Source of the DNA: Diplonema japonicum
Lineage: Eukaryota > Euglenozoa > Diplonemea > Diplonemida > Diplonemidae
DNA length: 64,000 bases
Assembly (NCBI GenBank): GCA_964019335.1
Contig: OZ025706.1
Coordinates: forward strand, 124,001-188,000
Reading direction: 5' to 3'
Part shown: piece after piece, positions 20,905 to 31,034 of the stretch
Numbering within the stretch: position 1 is the stretch's first letter
Layout: the number at the start of each line of letters is the position of its first letter
Notes under the pieces: model-generated
What the model saw: the letters and a program-made list of their open reading frames with translations, nothing else
What the model was told of the DNA's origin: nothing
Databases searched by the model: none
Program-made: the position numbers and the translations under genes

Positions 20905-22254
20905 TTTGTATTTTCTTTTTGTTTGAAAGACGATGAACCTTTGAATATTGGTGAGACGGGATAGATTGGAACATATATATATAGGAATAAAAGATTCTTG
21001 GCCATGAATGCACACAGACCAAAAAAAAAAAAAAAAAAAAAGTAAAAGCAATAAAATGCAAACACAAAAAAAAAAAGGGAGAGCGAGATCGGAGAGAGGT
21101 GGTTTTGTATGAAGTTCATTGAAAAAAAAAAAAAAATAGGAAAATAAAAAAAAATGAAAATGAATTCACTGCTGTGATGGGAGAGTGCTGGCAGCCACCA
21201 TCAAGCAAGTATGCTACAACGATAGGTGCTTGGTGAAGAACAGCACCGTTCTCTCAGACCACGTGTTCTAGGTAGTAGTAAGAGGTACTAAAGGGAAGTG
21301 GGTGGGAAGCAATAGAAAATAAAGGGGTGGGTATTTCCTGAGAATGGCCACAACATTAATGCGGGGATGGCTTGCCATCAAAAGGCCGTAGACCTTATGT
21401 GCCTAGTTGCCTACTTTGTTGATAAGTCCGTTATCCCCCTCGCATTATTTGTTTCGATGGCTGCCACCCATTTTCTTTTCTTCTTTTATCCCTTCAATCG
21501 TTTCCCTACATCAATCGTAAGCACTACCCTTTTTTTTTTTTTTTTTTTTTTTTTAAAGATTCGAAGAAAAGAATGGGAAATCTTCTTCTTTGTTCTTCTT
21601 TTTTTCTTCTTCCAAGATAAAGTTTCCAACATGTTGCTGTTGAACGCTTGGCATTGGTTTGTAAAACAAAAACAAAACAAAAAAAAATGAATGTAACAAG
21701 AGAAAAATTAATTCACTATGATACGGTAAAATGAAATATATGAGTAAAGGAAGTCTTTGTGAGACGCCCCCTTGTTCTCATCTTCTACCTGCACCTATCC
21801 CCTTTCAGTAGCGGTTTCTCCTCCTTTGGCCCAGCCTGGCCGCTTTGAATGAATTATCAAAGCCCACAGACCATCGGGAAATTCTTGCGAGGACGGGATG
21901 GAAAACCCCCCGCCCCCTTCATCCCCCTTACTAATTTTACTTTTTCATGTAAGAAAAAAAAAAAACGAAAAAAAAAAAAAAGAGAAAAGAGAGATTTTGA
22001 GTAGGAAAAGGAGAGGAAGGGGGAAAACACAGATTTTCAGGTTTTCTTTTGTTCTGTCGAAATCGAACTCAGTTTTTCAGAATCTGAGTCCTTTTTTTTT
22101 TTTAATTTCTTTTCTTTTCTTTTTTTTTTTTCTTTTTTTCCATTTCCTTTTTTCTTTGTGAAACAAATTAACCTCTCACAAATGTCTGTTTAAAAATAAA
22201 TAAAAATATGTTTTATATAATTTGTTCATTAAGTTCTCATTTTCGAGCGACGTG

Positions 22255-24846
22255 CTAGACGCTCATCGTGTTTTCATGCTTGTAGGTGTACTCTCCCTCA
22301 GTGTCCTTCACTGCAAGCTCCTCAAACGTCTGGTGGAAATTTTCTGCGGTCTTGTGCTTGTCTTCTGCGGTCTTTTGCTTGTTGTAGGTAACTGCTGCGA
22401 CCCCTCCGCAGATGGCGAGGCCCCCGAGGGTGCCGATGAGAGCCCAGAGCCAGGTGAGGTCTGTGTCGTCGCTGCTGCTGTTGTCGGAGACCTCGGTGGG
22501 CTTCCCTGCGGCCAGGTCCACCACGAGGGAGTCCTGCGAGCCGTCCTTCAGGACCCCCTTCCCTCCTGCCGCCTTCACCATCTCGCTATCGATGTCCTTC
22601 ACGATAGTGTCGACGGTGGCCCCGTTCTTCCCCGTCACGTCGTACTGCGCCTCCACCTCCCCCTGCGCCCCTTGCAGGAACACCGCCACACGCGAGGCCG
22701 CCGTACCCCCCAGCACCCCCGCGTCAGACAGCTCCTCCACGTTCAGCGCCGTGTTCCACTCCCTCGGGATCGGAACCTCCTTCCCCCCGGCCCTCTTCTC
22801 CTTCAGCATCGTCACGATCAGGCTCTGCGGCTCCTTCCTCAACGCCGCAGAGGTCTTCAGCATGGCCCTCCTGAACCTCCTCAAGAAGTTCTTCGGGTTC
22901 GACAGCAGATCCTCCGCAACAGTCCTCAGCGACACCTTGAAGGACCTCGTCTTGTACTCTGGCACAGATGGGACAGTACCATTGGTGCCGTTGCCAGGGA
23001 CAGGTACAGGGACACTCCCGTTGGTACCATTGCCACCCGGGACAGGGATAGGGGAGCTCCCGTTGGTGCCGTTGCTGGGGACAGGAACAGGGACACTCCC
23101 GTTGGTACCGTTGCTGGGAACTGGTGCGGGGACGCTGCCGTTGGTACCGTTGCTCGGAACAGGGACAGGAACACTCCCGTTGGTACCGTTGCTGGGGACA
23201 GGAACAGGGACACTCCCGTTGGTGCCGTTGCTGGGAACTGGTGCGGGGACGCTGCCGTTGGTACCGTTGCTGGGGACAGGAACAGGGACACTCCCGTTGG
23301 TACCGTTGCTGGGAACTGGTGCGGGGACGCTGCCGTTGGTGCCGTTGCTCGGAACAGGGACAGGAACACTCCCGTTGGTACCGTTGCTGGGGACAGGAAC
23401 AGGGACACTCCCGTTGGTGCCGTTGCTGGGGACAGGAACAGGGACAGGAACGCTTCCGTTGGTGCCGTTGCTGGGGACGGGAACAGGGACACTCCCGTTG
23501 GTGCCGTTGCTCGGAACAGGGACAGGAACGCTGCCGTTGGTGCCGTTGCTGGGAACTGGTGCGGGGACGCTGCCGTTGGTACCGTTGCTCGGGACAGGGA
23601 CAGGAACACTCCCGTTGGTGCCGTTGCTGGGGACAGGAACAGGGACGGGAGCGCTTCCGTTGGTACCGTTGCTCGGAACAGGGACAGGAACACTCCCGTT
23701 GGTGCCGTTGCTGGGGACAGGAACAGGGACACTCCCGTTGGTGCCGTTACTCGGGACGGGAACAGGAACACTCCCGTTGGTGCCGTTGCTCGGGACAGGG
23801 ACGGGAGCGCTTCCGTTGGTACCGTTGCTCGGAACAGGGACGGGAACACTCCCGTTGGTACCGTTGCTGGGAACTGGTGCGGGGACGCTGCCGTTGGTGC
23901 CGTTACTCGGGACAGGGACAGGAACGCTCCCATTGGTGCCGTTGCTCGGGACAGGGACAGGAACGCTTCCATTGGTACCGTTGCTCGGAACAGGGACAGG
24001 AACGCTGCCGTTGGTGCCGTTGCTGGGAACTGGTGCGGGGACGCTGCCGTTGGTACCGTTGCTGGGGACAGGTACAGGGACGCTGCCGTTGGTGCCGTTA
24101 CTCGGGACAGGGACAGGAACACTCCCATTGGTGCCGTTGCTTGGGACAGGGACGGGGGCAGGAACGCTTCCGTTGGTACCGTTGCTGGGGACAGGTACTG
24201 GGACACTCCCGTTGGTGCCGTTGCTCGGGACAGGGACGGGGGCAGGAACGCTTCCGTTTGTGCCGTTGCTGGGGACGGGAACAGGGACACTCCCGTTGGT
24301 GCCGTTACTCGGGACAGGGACAGGAACGCTTCCATTGGTGCCGTTACCACTAGGAACAGGGACAGGAACACTCCCGTTGGTACCGTTGCTCGGTACAGGG
24401 ACAGGGACAGGAACGCTTCCATTGGTACCGTTGCTGGGGACGGGAACAGGGACACTCCCGTTGGTACCGTTGCTCGGAACAGGGACAGGAACACTCCCGT
24501 TGGTGCCGTTGCTGGGGACGGGAACAGGGACACTCCCGTTGGTGCCGTTACTCGGAACAGGGACAGGAACGCTGCCGTTGGTGCCGTTGCTGGGGACAGG
24601 AACAGGGACACTCCCGTTGGTGCCGTTGCTGGGGACAGGAGCGACACTCCCGTTGGTGCCGTTGTTTGGAACAGGGACAGGAACACTCCCGTTGGTGCCA
24701 TTGCCGCTCGGTACAGGGACAGGTACAGGGAGGGTTCCATTGGTGCCATTGCCTTGAGGGACAAGGACAGGGACACTTCCATTTGTACCGCTGGTTATAA
24801 CATCTGAGAGGGCCACAACCCCCAAGATTGAAAGAAAGGAAAGCAT
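22255..24846 (-). CDS. Mucin-like surface protein, about 45 NGTNGS/PVPVP repeats
   Basis: 863 residues with the same plan as the 16.5-20.2 kb paralog: signal peptide, about 45 glyco-repeats, shared membrane-proximal domain, transmembrane helix and tail. The N-terminal 16 residues and the C-terminal 230 are almost identical to the paralog. The tail has a small in-frame duplication ([18 protein letters not shown] against [11 protein letters not shown]). Array length is the main difference. It arose by duplication of its neighbour or the reverse; a role as a size-variable surface coat protein is inferred from architecture only. Confidence 0.82.
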   Translation of the reverse strand: MLSFLSILGVVALSDVITSGTNGSVPVLVPQGNGTNGTLPVPVPVPSGNGTNGSVPVPVPNNGTNGSVAPVPSNGTNGSVPVPVPSNGTNGSVPVPVPSNGTNGSVPVPVPSNGTNGSVPVPVPSNGTNGSVPVPVPSNGTNGSVPVPVPVPSNGTNGSVPVPVPSGNGTNGSVPVPVPSNGTNGSVPVPVPSNGTNGSVPAPVPVPSNGTNGSVPVPVPSNGTNGSVPAPVPVPSNGTNGSVPVPVPSNGTNGSVPVPVPSNGTNGSVPAPVPSNGTNGSVPVPVPSNGTNGSVPVPVPSNGTNGSVPVPVPSNGTNGSVPAPVPSNGTNGSVPVPVPSNGTNGSAPVPVPSNGTNGSVPVPVPSNGTNGSVPVPVPSNGTNGSVPVPVPSNGTNGSAPVPVPVPSNGTNGSVPVPVPSNGTNGSVPAPVPSNGTNGSVPVPVPSNGTNGSVPVPVPSNGTNGSVPVPVPVPSNGTNGSVPVPVPSNGTNGSVPVPVPSNGTNGSVPAPVPSNGTNGSVPVPVPSNGTNGSVPAPVPSNGTNGSVPVPVPSNGTNGSVPVPVPSNGTNGSVPAPVPSNGTNGSVPVPVPSNGTNGSSPIPVPGGNGTNGSVPVPVPGNGTNGTVPSVPEYKTRSFKVSLRTVAEDLLSNPKNFLRRFRRAMLKTSAALRKEPQSLIVTMLKEKRAGGKEVPIPREWNTALNVEELSDAGVLGGTAASRVAVFLQGAQGEVEAQYDVTGKNGATVDTIVKDIDSEMVKAAGGKGVLKDGSQDSLVVDLAAGKPTEVSDNSSSDDTDLTWLWALIGTLGGLAICGGVAAVTYNKQKTAEDKHKTAENFHQTFEELAVKDTEGEYTYKHENTMSV
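22970..24760. repeat. 39-bp coding tandem repeat array (unit B)
   Basis: About 45 copies of the same 39-bp unit as in unit A. It has one copy of the block that is duplicated in unit A, so it may be closer to the state before that expansion. Confidence 0.9.
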
Positions 24847-25141
24847 GTCTGTTGGTGTAGAGCCTGTGGTGCGTTGGAACTAGAAAGGAAGAACATAGTG
24901 TTTAAGAAAAGAAAAAGGTAATGGAGACCCCGCCTGTAACTGATAAAGGTAACTAGATTATTTCCTTCTCTTCTTTATTTGTTTTTCTTAGCAGACTCGA
25001 TGCGGATGCACGAGTACCGCTCGTAAGGGTTTGTACATGTGACTGGTCACCTGAAGCCAGATGTCGTAGAATTCTTCGACTTTGCTGCCTTCTCTTCTCT
25101 TTTGGAAGATTCTTTGGTGTACATAAAAACAAAATAATATT

Positions 25142-25418
25142 GCCTACACGTTATACCGATACCAATCAGGTGTTTTAATCGGTTCGAGTATTTAAATAGT
25201 GCAAAATTGGCCTGGGCACGCAGAGGTACGTTATTTTAAAATATTTCTTCCTATTAGAATAACGTTATTTAATTCGATTTCGTTGAAATAACGGGGCACG
25301 TGACAAATATTATGGGTCCTTTTCTTTTTTTTTTTTTGCGTCATGGATGGACAATTTGATACCGGGTATTTTAAAATATCAATTAGATCATGTTATGCTT
25401 GCGCTATAACGTGTAGGC
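25142..25418. mobile_element. 277-bp MITE with 14-bp inverted ends
   Basis: GCCTACACGTTATA at 25142-25155 is repeated in perfect inverted form at 25405-25418. The interior is AT-rich, non-coding and has further small palindromes around TATTTTAAAATAT. No clear target-site duplication is visible, so the superfamily is open. Confidence 0.6.
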
Positions 25419-25678
25419 TATGTATGTAAATAATAAAACAAAATAAAAGTAATAAAAAATAAAGGGGGCGACACTGCCATCGGCTGCCTGCTACAACTGG
25501 CAACGAGCACAGAAATTAATCACTCCCCGATTTTCTTCTTCCCTCTTTCTTTTTCTTTTTTTTTTTTGTCTTTTTTTAAAAAAGATAACGAATAGAGAAG
25601 AACAGTAAAAAAAGAAATCACAAAAAAAAAAATGGGGGAAAAAAAAAAAAAAAAAAGAGACATTTAAGGGAAAAAAAA

Positions 25679-27446
25679 TTAACCATTAAAGGCCCGGGGG
25701 TTTTGGCGAAAAAAGTGCCAAGGACCGTCTATTTACGAACCCGGAAAAAAAAATGCGAGAGTTTAGCCATAGGAAAGTACACTATACCCTTTAAAAAGCA
25801 CGTGACCCAGGGGGTAAAGAAAACAGTTTATTTTTCATGCAGGGGGGCTTACTTAGTGTTCATACGGGATCGGGAGAGGAAATATACGACAAAGTACTGA
25901 GCATCACGAGCGACCTTGCTCAACCCACTCGAGGGCGCTTGGGCGGAGGACAGCCTCCCCCACTTTTTTTTTTTCCCACAGATGTCGATTTTCTTAACAT
26001 TGGGTCCTGGCGGACGCTGGAGCCTTTGAGGATTTCTTTTTTTTTTCAAGCGTCCCCAGAATTGTCGGTATTTTACCATGTCAGGGTAGTCATTTTTTGT
26101 ATGAAAAATCTCAAAGCACTCAGGGCCACAGGGCATCATTGCACGTTTTGCAGGTGTAAAATTGTTTTTTTTTATTTTTGGCACAGCCTTGAGGTGAATT
26201 TCATACTATAGGCAAAGTCGTAGAGATTAAAGGCAAAATTATAGGCAAAGCCGAAAAGGTTAACACGGGTTTAGTACGGCCGTGCCACGAGAGGAACCGG
26301 ATGCTGTCCGAACTCTGCCGCATGACTCTGTCATGGCGTGAGATTTGTTTGCTGACCTCCTTTTTCGTTTTTCTGCCCACTGTCGTCTTCCGGAGTTGAA
26401 CCGTGCCATGGGGTTGTATTTTTCTGTTGCGCTGAACCTCCGATAGCATGCATACCCATACTCAAAAGAGAGCAGAAGAGCTGGTAATTAGAATAAAGAT
26501 TATCCATCGCAACCCAGTGACCACGATGCTCGAACTGTCGCAGAAGACGTGGTACCGTGTCCCCACCAGGGTAAATTCTAATGTTAAGCGCGCACCCTGT
26601 GCATGACTGCGGCGGAGTACACCTTAAAGCCATAGCGCTTGCGTTTAGCTGGTCGAAAAACGCTGTGCTTAAGGCGGGAGAAGGAGCGAATCAATGCTCA
26701 GCCCTTGACCGGGGGTGGTATGCAGCTTTCCAGCTGGGGGAGTCCGGGAATGCAGCATCTCCACTTTTGATAGTGTCGTTGCCCTGTGAGCCAAAGTGGA
26801 CACAACAAGAAGATATGGAGAAATGTGGCGCGGCCCAGGACACAGCCTATGTAAGGCGTTGCAATCTCTTCCTTTGTAGACCAGCAGTCCTTGACGCCCG
26901 CCCTGCAGACTTCGTCCATCAAGGCGGGCAGAACCCAGACGGCGATCCAGGTGTTCAGTTGTACCACGTCTGCGTCGAATGTGGTGCCCTTGGATGTGGT
27001 GCCCTTGGATGTGGCATACACCTTTGAACAGCTGATAATGGACCTCAGCAAGCTGTTTGTGATAAACAAACAGAAAAGTTGTAGCCTCCATGTTGCTGTT
27101 CGATGTTGCTGGACCCCTGTACCCATGTCACTTCCTGGCCGGTATACGGTTGATATTTGTCCCCCAGCGCACACCACCCTCATCTGAGGTGGTGCTGGAG
27201 TTGGAAGAAGCACTTCCGAAGGTCCTGAGAAGCTGCTCTCAATAATAAGTACAAAAGGACACCAAGCAACCCCCTTGGGGACGGGTTTTTGTGTTTATTC
27301 TTCGCGCAAAAGGGTATATCAAATAAAAAAAAATCGCGGAACAATGGGTCTTAGTAAAGTCCAGGGGCTGTGGGGCACAAAAAGTCACATAGAAAAGATA
27401 ATTCTTCTTAAGGACACATATGTCCTCATGGTCCTTTAGTGGTTAA
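25679..27446 (-). mobile_element. Decayed piggyBac element with TTAA duplications
   Basis: TTAA at 25679-25682 and 27443-27446 flank 1760 bp whose ends are imperfect inverted repeats (CCATTAAAGGCCC and, inverted, CCACTAAAGGACC; 11 of 13 match). Just inside the right end is a palindrome around ACATATGT. The interior encodes piggyBac transposase pieces on the minus strand. Confidence 0.82.
26331..27213 (-). pseudogene. piggyBac (DDE_Tnp_1_7) transposase remnant
   Basis: Minus-strand fragments in more than one frame match the piggyBac transposase. An upstream piece has the KDCWST core of the N-terminal domain with a following RATFLHI helix; a downstream piece has the GHWVAMDNLYSNYQLF stretch containing a catalytic Asp. 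Frames are broken by stops and shifts between them, and a 12-bp word is tandemly repeated at about 26980-27005. No intact reading frame remains, so it should not move itself. The identification rests on these motifs and on the flanking TTAA sites. Confidence 0.78.
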
Positions 27447-27656
27447 ATATAAATTTTGAACAGTAACATAAAGAAATCTCAAATGGGCGGAGACGAAAAA
27501 AAAAAAAAGAAAAAAAAAACTCTTGGTTCAAAACTGAAAAGGGGAATGAAGCCGAGCATCTCGCACCAAAAGATGAAATAAAGGTGTCTTTGAATAAAAG
27601 AGGGTTCCTTGGAATCCCCCCAACTTTCTTCTTTCTCATGTTCATATCTACTCCAC

Positions 27657-29300
27657 TCAGCCCCGATCGCTGGACAATTCGCGAAGGGACACAATGCGGC
27701 TGCCCCACAAGGCTTTGCTGGATTCATATATGAGCGGTGGCTCCGACCACATTGATACAGATATCGTTGTTTTCATCCTGGCCTCCAGGAAACCGTCGAT
27801 ATTCATCCAAGCTTCCTGTCTGGGCCAATCGGAAAACAAAATCTTTTGCAAGAATCTTCTTGTAACGAGATACCCGTTAGCACATCTGTGCTGAGAGACC
27901 TTCCACAGGAGCTCGGAGTGCTGAGTTCCACCATGTGAAGAAGAATGCTTGTTGAGACAGCCTCCTAGAAATATCACATCGAATTCTGAAGGTGGCGGGG
28001 CTTGTGAAATCACCTTCGAGACAAGCGACGGAAATTGTTTCACACAAATGCTGTCGTCTTCTAACACGAGGCCGATGCTCACGTTGTTGCTGTAGAGCTC
28101 CTCGTAAATGGAGAAGTGTTGCGCCATGTTTGCGACCCTTCCTAAGAATGCGTTGTGAACAGGCGTTCGTCTTGTTTTCAAATCGTTGTCGAGTAGCTCC
28201 CTCCAAACCTCTTTCTTCCCTCCAACCCACTCCACCGCCTCGCCGCCCATTGTGATGTTTGCCGCGCCTTTCCATAACCTCACCAGGCTGGCCTTTTCGT
28301 GTAGAACCCTGCTGCGTGTCCAGGAGTCCCTGAACGATGCCTGCATGTTCATCATTCGAAGCATGGCCTCCATCGAGGTCTTCCGTTCCGCTGCTGGTTT
28401 GTAGTGTGAGACCAGAACCTGATCAACACCAGACGGAAGCCCCCCAGTACAGGAATCTCCTATTGAAATGGATTTAAAACTCCATTCTGCACACAATGGT
28501 TTGTGAGTCTCATGAACAGTCACCCTGACGGACTTGACAGATTCAACACCTTTGAAATACACGATTTGCGTCTTACCCACGAGCAGGGGCGAGGTGGTGA
28601 GAGATGAAAGCATTGAGCTTGTTGCAGTGACGAACAGCACCCCGTCCGAGGAGGTGAGGATGGTGACGTTCAAAGGATCGCACTTTGTTCCATGAAGATT
28701 GAAGCCGACGGCCTCGACCCTTGATGGGCTGGGAAGGGTGAGGTCTATGTGGTTTGCAGTTGTTCTCTGTGTTGCAGGGGCCCATCGGCACCCGGGGCAA
28801 TTTGTCTCCACAGATGCAATCGAGAAATTCTGCGAGGCATCGTCAAGATCGAACTTGACATACGCTGTAGGGTAAGGGTGGATGTAGATGAGGGTTGGTT
28901 TTGCGTGTAGTTCAAAAGCCCTTCTCTTCACCCATTCTGCATTGGGGTGTGCGCCCTTTACGTACATAGTCCCGCCGGTGCCTTGAACACGTACACCTGA
29001 GAGTGCAACCGGCTTTGAGAAGCTTCCAATCAATGTTTTTTTCGACACCCACACAACACTGTCGGCTGTGGTTGACCGGCATTCCCCGTCGCCAGACAGT
29101 TCTTCTGCCAAGATTGTAGTGAGCCCCCTGTTAGCGCATGCAAAGCTGCCGCACAGTCCCATCTGGTCGATCCTTAGCATCCATGTCAGTAGGTCTATAA
29201 GGAGGAACCCCGCCACAACACATATAACAATGTGTGATGTTCGAGCATCCCACACCCTGGCAGAGGGGGTCCTTCGGCTTGTTGTCTTGCACTTTAGCAT
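27657..29300 (-). CDS. GT25-family-like glycosyltransferase, type II membrane protein
   Basis: 547 residues. A short basic N-terminus and one membrane helix (about 23-40) predict a Golgi or ER type II protein. The middle (about 100-280) is beta-rich and may be a carbohydrate-binding or discoidin-like module (inferred). The C-terminal 200 residues look like glycosyltransferase family 25: RRTPVHNAFLGRVANMAQHFSIY, then GLVLEDDS at about 410-417 with the expected acidic metal-binding motif, then DVIFLGG and GYLVTRR. GT25 enzymes transfer galactose or related sugars to lipooligosaccharide or collagen. The ATG at 29300 is preferred because upstream codons encode only poly-Phe/Ser. It could glycosylate surface proteins such as those at 16-25 kb, which is a guess from shared compartment only. 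Confidence 0.72.
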   Translation of the reverse strand: MLKCKTTSRRTPSARVWDARTSHIVICVVAGFLLIDLLTWMLRIDQMGLCGSFACANRGLTTILAEELSGDGECRSTTADSVVWVSKKTLIGSFSKPVALSGVRVQGTGGTMYVKGAHPNAEWVKRRAFELHAKPTLIYIHPYPTAYVKFDLDDASQNFSIASVETNCPGCRWAPATQRTTANHIDLTLPSPSRVEAVGFNLHGTKCDPLNVTILTSSDGVLFVTATSSMLSSLTTSPLLVGKTQIVYFKGVESVKSVRVTVHETHKPLCAEWSFKSISIGDSCTGGLPSGVDQVLVSHYKPAAERKTSMEAMLRMMNMQASFRDSWTRSRVLHEKASLVRLWKGAANITMGGEAVEWVGGKKEVWRELLDNDLKTRRTPVHNAFLGRVANMAQHFSIYEELYSNNVSIGLVLEDDSICVKQFPSLVSKVISQAPPPSEFDVIFLGGCLNKHSSSHGGTQHSELLWKVSQHRCANGYLVTRRFLQKILFSDWPRQEAWMNIDGFLEARMKTTISVSMWSEPPLIYESSKALWGSRIVSLRELSSDRG

Positions 29301-31034
29301 TTCCCCCCCCTCCAATGTTCTTTTGGAATGAACAAAAAAAAAAAAAAAAGAATAGAGGAAAAAAGAAAGTGCGGAAGAAGAAGAAAAAAGAAAAAAAAAA
29401 AAAGAAAAAAAAGAGAGAAAGCAAAATAAAACAAACAAACAAACAAACAGAAAGAAACCCGAAAGATTGGTAGGTGCTTAAGCCGCCAGTCGCTGGTATA
29501 AGCTTTTTTTTTTTTTTTTTGCTGCTCTCGGCTGTAGGTAACTTCTTTTTTTTCTTCTTTTTTTTTCCTTGCTCCATGAGCAGTAGAGGGTGGGGATTAG
29601 CTATATATATATCTTGACATGAAGAAAACTTCATTGAGGGTGTGAATAAGATGGTTTTCTTTTTTATTTTACTACCTCCTCAAAGAAACGCTCTTTCTTT
29701 TCTTTGTTTTGTTCTTCCAGTGCGACAAATACCCCTAAAAGAATTGTGATTTTCTGGAGTGTATAAGGTAAAAAAAAAATCACTAATGTCGACAAAAGTG
29801 CAAGCAACGACGGGAGGAAGAGAGGAGAGCCTCCCTTCCTCCGAATAATGAAAAAAAAAGGTTTTGACAGCTTTGTTGATCCTCAGCACCCCCTTTTTTT
29901 CTTCTTCTTTTCTTTGGCAAATTCAGTTGCCGTAGAGTGAAATCTACAGACAGACAAATTCCCTGTAAAGCTCCCCCAGCGGCCTTAGTGGCCTTAACAC
30001 TGGAGAAGATCGGATACATTTGGCAGTCCGGGCACTTTTGCATTTTACAGCATTTGTATGATATTTTTCTTCTTTTCTTCTTCTTTTTCCCCCTCTTGAT
30101 AAATTTTGGTTCTCTTTTAAAAAGACAATTTTCGCGAAGGCAATGCGCAATGGGACACTTCCGGTTTTTCATTTTTCAAGAAAAAAAAAATATATATGAG
30201 TTAAAGGAGGCCGGTGTTGGCGGCGCCCTGCACAAGAACTGTCTACTTGATTACAGGGGGCGCACCGCGGCCGAGTTGTAGCTTCTTCTGCGTTCCGCGT
30301 CGTGTCCTTAATGCGTGCGGTGTACAGCTCAACCCCAGCCGGTGCGTCCCGGGTAACCAAGATTCTGCGCTCGTGCAGTTTGCTGCCTGTTCGTCACCCT
30401 GAGCATCTGCATTATGTTCTTCCACTCGGGCGCTACCGGTGATGACCGACGAGGAGGTCAACAGCGAACAACACATCTGATCTTTTTCTTATATTTTCAT
30501 GTTATCCCCACCACCTTAACCCCCCAAAAAAAAAAGAAAAGAAAAAAAAGGGAAAAGCGTTTAGCTGCCAACGTGGGGGGTCCTTCGTCCGTGTTACAAA
30601 TATCATTTCCTTCTTTGTTTCTCATTCTACTGGGGTACCCTATGGGCCGTAAAGGGAGTTTGTGTGCTAAAAAGCTGGGGGGATTTTTTCTAAGCCAACA
30701 AAAAAAAAAGGAAAATATTTTCAAAAGGAATATTAATATGGTTTTTCTTTTGGTTTATTATTTTCCCTGGTCTTCAATTTGTGTATTTGAAGATTATTCG
30801 GGCAGGGCTTTTTTTTTTTTTAAAAAAAAGAAAAAGGAGGATACAGATCAGATCAAAAAAAAAAAGATCATCCCCGAAAATCTCGAACTTATTTGAACCA
30901 TCAACACAACGCTCAGAAAAAAAAAGGGGGAGGGGGGGAAAAAAAAAGGCATTCAAAAAAAAAAACAAAAAAAAAACGAGGAAAATATCATCCCCTATTT
31001 TTCTTTATTCTTTTTTCCAATAAAAACATGCCAT
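29301..31034. other. Long spacer, no gene recognised
   Basis: About 1.7 kb with many A/T runs. A GC-richer island at 30220-30470 has short frames on both strands but no recognisable protein. Confidence 0.45.

Larger units (their letters stand above)
20845..24889. repeat. Tandem segmental duplication, unit B
   Basis: Second copy of 15048-20266. It carries the truncated amastin 5' end, the shared spacer with a small insertion near 21425, and a mucin-like gene with a shorter array. Homology to unit A ends about 40 bp upstream of the mucin start codon. Confidence 0.8.
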
